NCBI RefSeq assembly: GCF_014842075.1
Contig: NZ_JACYVA010000002.1
Location: forward strand, 428,948 to 492,947
Direction: 5' to 3'
Length of the DNA: 64,000 bases
Origin: Sphingomonas sp. CFBP 13720
Lineage (GTDB): Bacteria; Pseudomonadota; Alphaproteobacteria; Sphingomonadales; Sphingomonadaceae
Numbering within the stretch: the first letter of the stretch is position 1; every line of letters begins with the position of its first letter. Made by a program: the position numbers and the translations under genes. Below, piece by piece: positions 62,064 to 64,000 of this stretch. The notes beneath the pieces are model-generated. The model did not search any database and had not been told where the DNA came from. It saw nothing but the letters and a program-made list of their open reading frames with translations.

Positions 62064-63541
62064 GCCACGCGGTCGCCGACGGGCCGGACGCCGACATCTG
62101 CCTGATCGTCGAGGGCGCGTATCCCTATGTCGTCGGCGGGGTATCGGGGTGGTTGCAGGACCTGATCGAAAGCCTGCCCGAAGTCCGCTTCGCCATCGCC
62201 GCGATCAAGCCGACCGCCGCCGCGATGCCGTTCCGCCTGACCCCGCCCGCCAATGTGGTCCAGATCGTGGAGATCGGGCTGGCCCCGCAGGCGACGATGC
62301 CGCGCGGCTGTCCGGCGAAACATGCGCTGGCCATCGCCGATGCCCTGATCGAGTTCGTCGGCATTGGCGGGTCGTCGGCGCTGGCGACGCTGATCGACCG
62401 GATCGGTGCGGCCGGACGGGTGCTGACGCCGGGCGATATCCTGGGCCATCCTGCCACCTTCGCCCGGTTGCAGCGTCATTATTGCGATATGCTGCCCAAG
62501 GCGTCGTTCCATCATTATTTCTGGGCGATGCGCGTGCTGCTGGGCGGGTTGCTGGCGGTACTGACCGCGCCGCTGCCCCGCGCCCGCGCCTATCACACCA
62601 TCTCGACCGGCTTTGCCGGGTTGCTGGCGGCCCGCGCGGCGCGCGAGACCGGCCGGCCCGCCTTCATCACCGAACACGGCATCTACCTGCTGGAACGACA
62701 GATCGAGGTGATGATGGCCGACTGGATCGGCGATCAGGTCGATACCGGACTGGAGCTGGAACGCAGCGTGCGCGACCTGCGCGACCTATGGGTGCGCGCC
62801 TTCACCAGCTATGCCACCGCCTGTTACGATGCGTGCGATCCGATCGTCGCGCTGTACGGCGAAAACAATGCGGTGCAGCGGCGGCTGGGCGCTGCGCCCG
62901 ACCGGGTGCGCGCCATCCCCAACGGCATCGACGCCCGCCGGTTCGAAGGCATGGCGGACGCGCGCGATCCCGCGCATCCGCTGGTCGCGCTGCTCGGCCG
63001 GGTGGTGCCGATCAAGGATATCAAGACCTTTATCCGCGCGGCCGCCATCGCGCATGCCGAACAGCCGCATCTGCGCTTCGTCGTGCTCGGACCGGCGGAC
63101 GAAGATCCCGAATATGCCGACGAATGCACCCGGCTGGTCGCCGACCTGAAACTGGGCGACGTGCTGACCTTTGCCGGGCGGGTACGGATCGAGGACTGGA
63201 TGGCGAAGATCGACCTGCTGGTGCTGACGAGCCTGTCGGAGGCGCAGCCGCTGGTGATCCTCGAAGGCGGCGCGTGCGGCATTCCGGTGGTGGCGCCGGA
63301 CGTCGGCAGTTGCCGTGAGATGATCGAGGGGCGTGGGCCGCACGATCCGGGGCATGGCGGCATCGTCACCCCGCTGGTCAACCCGGCAGCGACGGCTGCG
63401 GGCATCTGTCGCATCGCCGCCGATCCGGCGACACGGTGGGAAATGGGCGAAGCGATGCGGCGGCGCGTGCTGCGCGATTACGATCATCCCACGATCATCG
63501 GCGCGTATCGCGACCTGTACGCGCAACTGGCGGGACGTTAG
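62060..63541 (+). CDS. pelF: PelF glycosyltransferase (GT4)
   Basis: 493 residues. The PelF opening ICLIVEGAYPYVVGGVSGW is followed by LQDLIESLPEVRFAIAAI. The central FITEHGIYLLERQIEVMMAD is the family-specific block (TEHGIYxxER). The GT4 core is IPNGIDARRFEGMADA, LLGRVVPIKDIKTFIRAAA and TSLSEAQPLVILEGGACGIP, with the E-x7-type signature modified to SEAQPLVILE. PelF polymerises UDP-GalNAc (or UDP-GlcNAc) in the cytoplasm at the PelD/E/G complex. It is the last gene of the operon and ends four bases before the convergent ABC1-kinase stop. Confidence 0.93.
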   Translation: MSHAVADGPDADICLIVEGAYPYVVGGVSGWLQDLIESLPEVRFAIAAIKPTAAAMPFRLTPPANVVQIVEIGLAPQATMPRGCPAKHALAIADALIEFVGIGGSSALATLIDRIGAAGRVLTPGDILGHPATFARLQRHYCDMLPKASFHHYFWAMRVLLGGLLAVLTAPLPRARAYHTISTGFAGLLAARAARETGRPAFITEHGIYLLERQIEVMMADWIGDQVDTGLELERSVRDLRDLWVRAFTSYATACYDACDPIVALYGENNAVQRRLGAAPDRVRAIPNGIDARRFEGMADARDPAHPLVALLGRVVPIKDIKTFIRAAAIAHAEQPHLRFVVLGPADEDPEYADECTRLVADLKLGDVLTFAGRVRIEDWMAKIDLLVLTSLSEAQPLVILEGGACGIPVVAPDVGSCREMIEGRGPHDPGHGGIVTPLVNPAATAAGICRIAADPATRWEMGEAMRRRVLRDYDHPTIIGAYRDLYAQLAGR

Positions 63542-63545
63542 CGTT

Positions 63546-64000
63546 TCAGGGCGCGGACCCGCCCAACTGGTCTTCCGCCATCGTACGGACATCGACCCGC
63601 GCCTTCAGCCGCGCGGCCAGCAATGCGGTGCCGCTGATCTTGCGTTGCGCGAACAGCAGCGCGACCGGGGGCACGTGCCATGTCGCGCGGTCGGCCGCCA
63701 TCGCGGTCGCTTCCTCACGCAATACGCCCACGAACGCGCGGTCGCCGAAGTCGAACGGCCCCGCCTGCCCCAGTTCGTGCAGGATCACGTCGATCATCCG
63801 GTCGACCAGCGCACGGTGACGCTCGACCGCTGCCGGGCCGAGGAACCCGGCCGCAACCGCCGCATCGCGCACCGCATCGCGGTCCCCGTCCAACCCGGCC
63901 CGCAACAGCGCGCGATAGGCGGCGGCAGTGGCATCGGCGATCGGGCGGGTCGCGCCGAAATCGAGCAGGACGATCCGCCCGCTGTCGGGCTGATACCGGT
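63546..64000 (-). CDS. ABC1/UbiB-family protein kinase-like, 5' part outside window
   Basis: 151 codons of the C-terminal part; the start lies beyond base 64000. At the upstream edge it reads SGRIVLLDFGATRPI, the metal-binding Asp-Phe-Gly motif of ABC1/ADCK/UbiB atypical kinases, followed by YRALLRAGLDGDRDAVRDAA and the C-terminal helices. Members regulate ubiquinone synthesis or lipid homeostasis. The Pel locus on the other strand ends 4 bp away, so there is no room for a separate terminator. Confidence 0.75.
   Translation of the reverse strand, partial: RYQPDSGRIVLLDFGATRPIADATAAAYRALLRAGLDGDRDAVRDAAVAAGFLGPAAVERHRALVDRMIDVILHELGQAGPFDFGDRAFVGVLREEATAMAADRATWHVPPVALLFAQRKISGTALLAARLKARVDVRTMAEDQLGGSAP

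Overview
The window is about 67% GC chromosomal DNA from an alphaproteobacterium. Gene content points to a Sphingomonas-like member of the Sphingomonadaceae: TonB-dependent receptors paired with hydrolases, a DgcN/DgcA pair, a PlcP/glycosyltransferase lipid-remodelling pair, and dispersed intergenic repeats of a kind I associate with sphingomonads. This assignment is inference from content and style. No phage, insertion sequence, CRISPR array, tRNA or rRNA was seen.

Layout. 0-3.3 kb: housekeeping genes (3' part of a TrmJ-type RNA methyltransferase, chorismate mutase, rpsD with a clear terminator, an RlpA lipoprotein). 3.4-8.5 kb: glutathione-dependent formaldehyde dehydrogenase with a VOC protein, then an L-fucose oxidation and uptake operon (aldo/keto reductase, SDR, mutarotase, FucP-like permease). 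8.5-16.6 kb: a translationally coupled D-amino-acid cluster (dgcN, dgcA, D-aminoacylase, DAACS symporter) facing an amidohydrolase, then a PBP4-type D,D-carboxypeptidase. 16.7-20.5 kb: a TonB receptor coupled to a beta-propeller phytase lipoprotein, with a three-unit Pho-box-like array upstream. 20.7-29 kb: a carbohydrate cluster with several glycosyltransferases, a fused sucrose-phosphate synthase/phosphatase, and a sulfotransferase-like protein.

29-36 kb: a serine hydrolase coupled to an AmpG-like permease, a large TonB receptor, a second serine hydrolase and a DUF808 protein. 37-44.5 kb: membrane-lipid genes (Agt-like glycosyltransferase, PlcP-like metallophosphoesterase, PmtA-like methyltransferase, DUF962/Mpo1-like protein, long class III aminotransferase, Psd, CE2-like esterase). 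44.5-51.2 kb: a TctDE-like two-component system divergent from a solute-binding protein, porin, CitMHS-type transporter and alpha/beta hydrolase, probably a di/tricarboxylate uptake regulon.

51.5-63.5 kb is the most unusual region: a Pel-type exopolysaccharide locus in reorganised form. A large protein with no signal peptide comes first (CBM9-like, Rossmann-like, NodB/PelA-type deacetylase, cadherin-like and RTX repeats, so probably exported by a type I system). It is followed by pelG, a Tat-exported GH114 hydrolase corresponding to the N-terminal part of PelA, PelB split into a TPR protein and a beta-barrel protein, a short PelD without a visible GGDEF domain, pelE and pelF. PelA thus appears to be divided between two proteins that leave the cytoplasm by different routes, and no pelC is visible. 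The window ends inside an ABC1/UbiB-family kinase gene on the minus strand.
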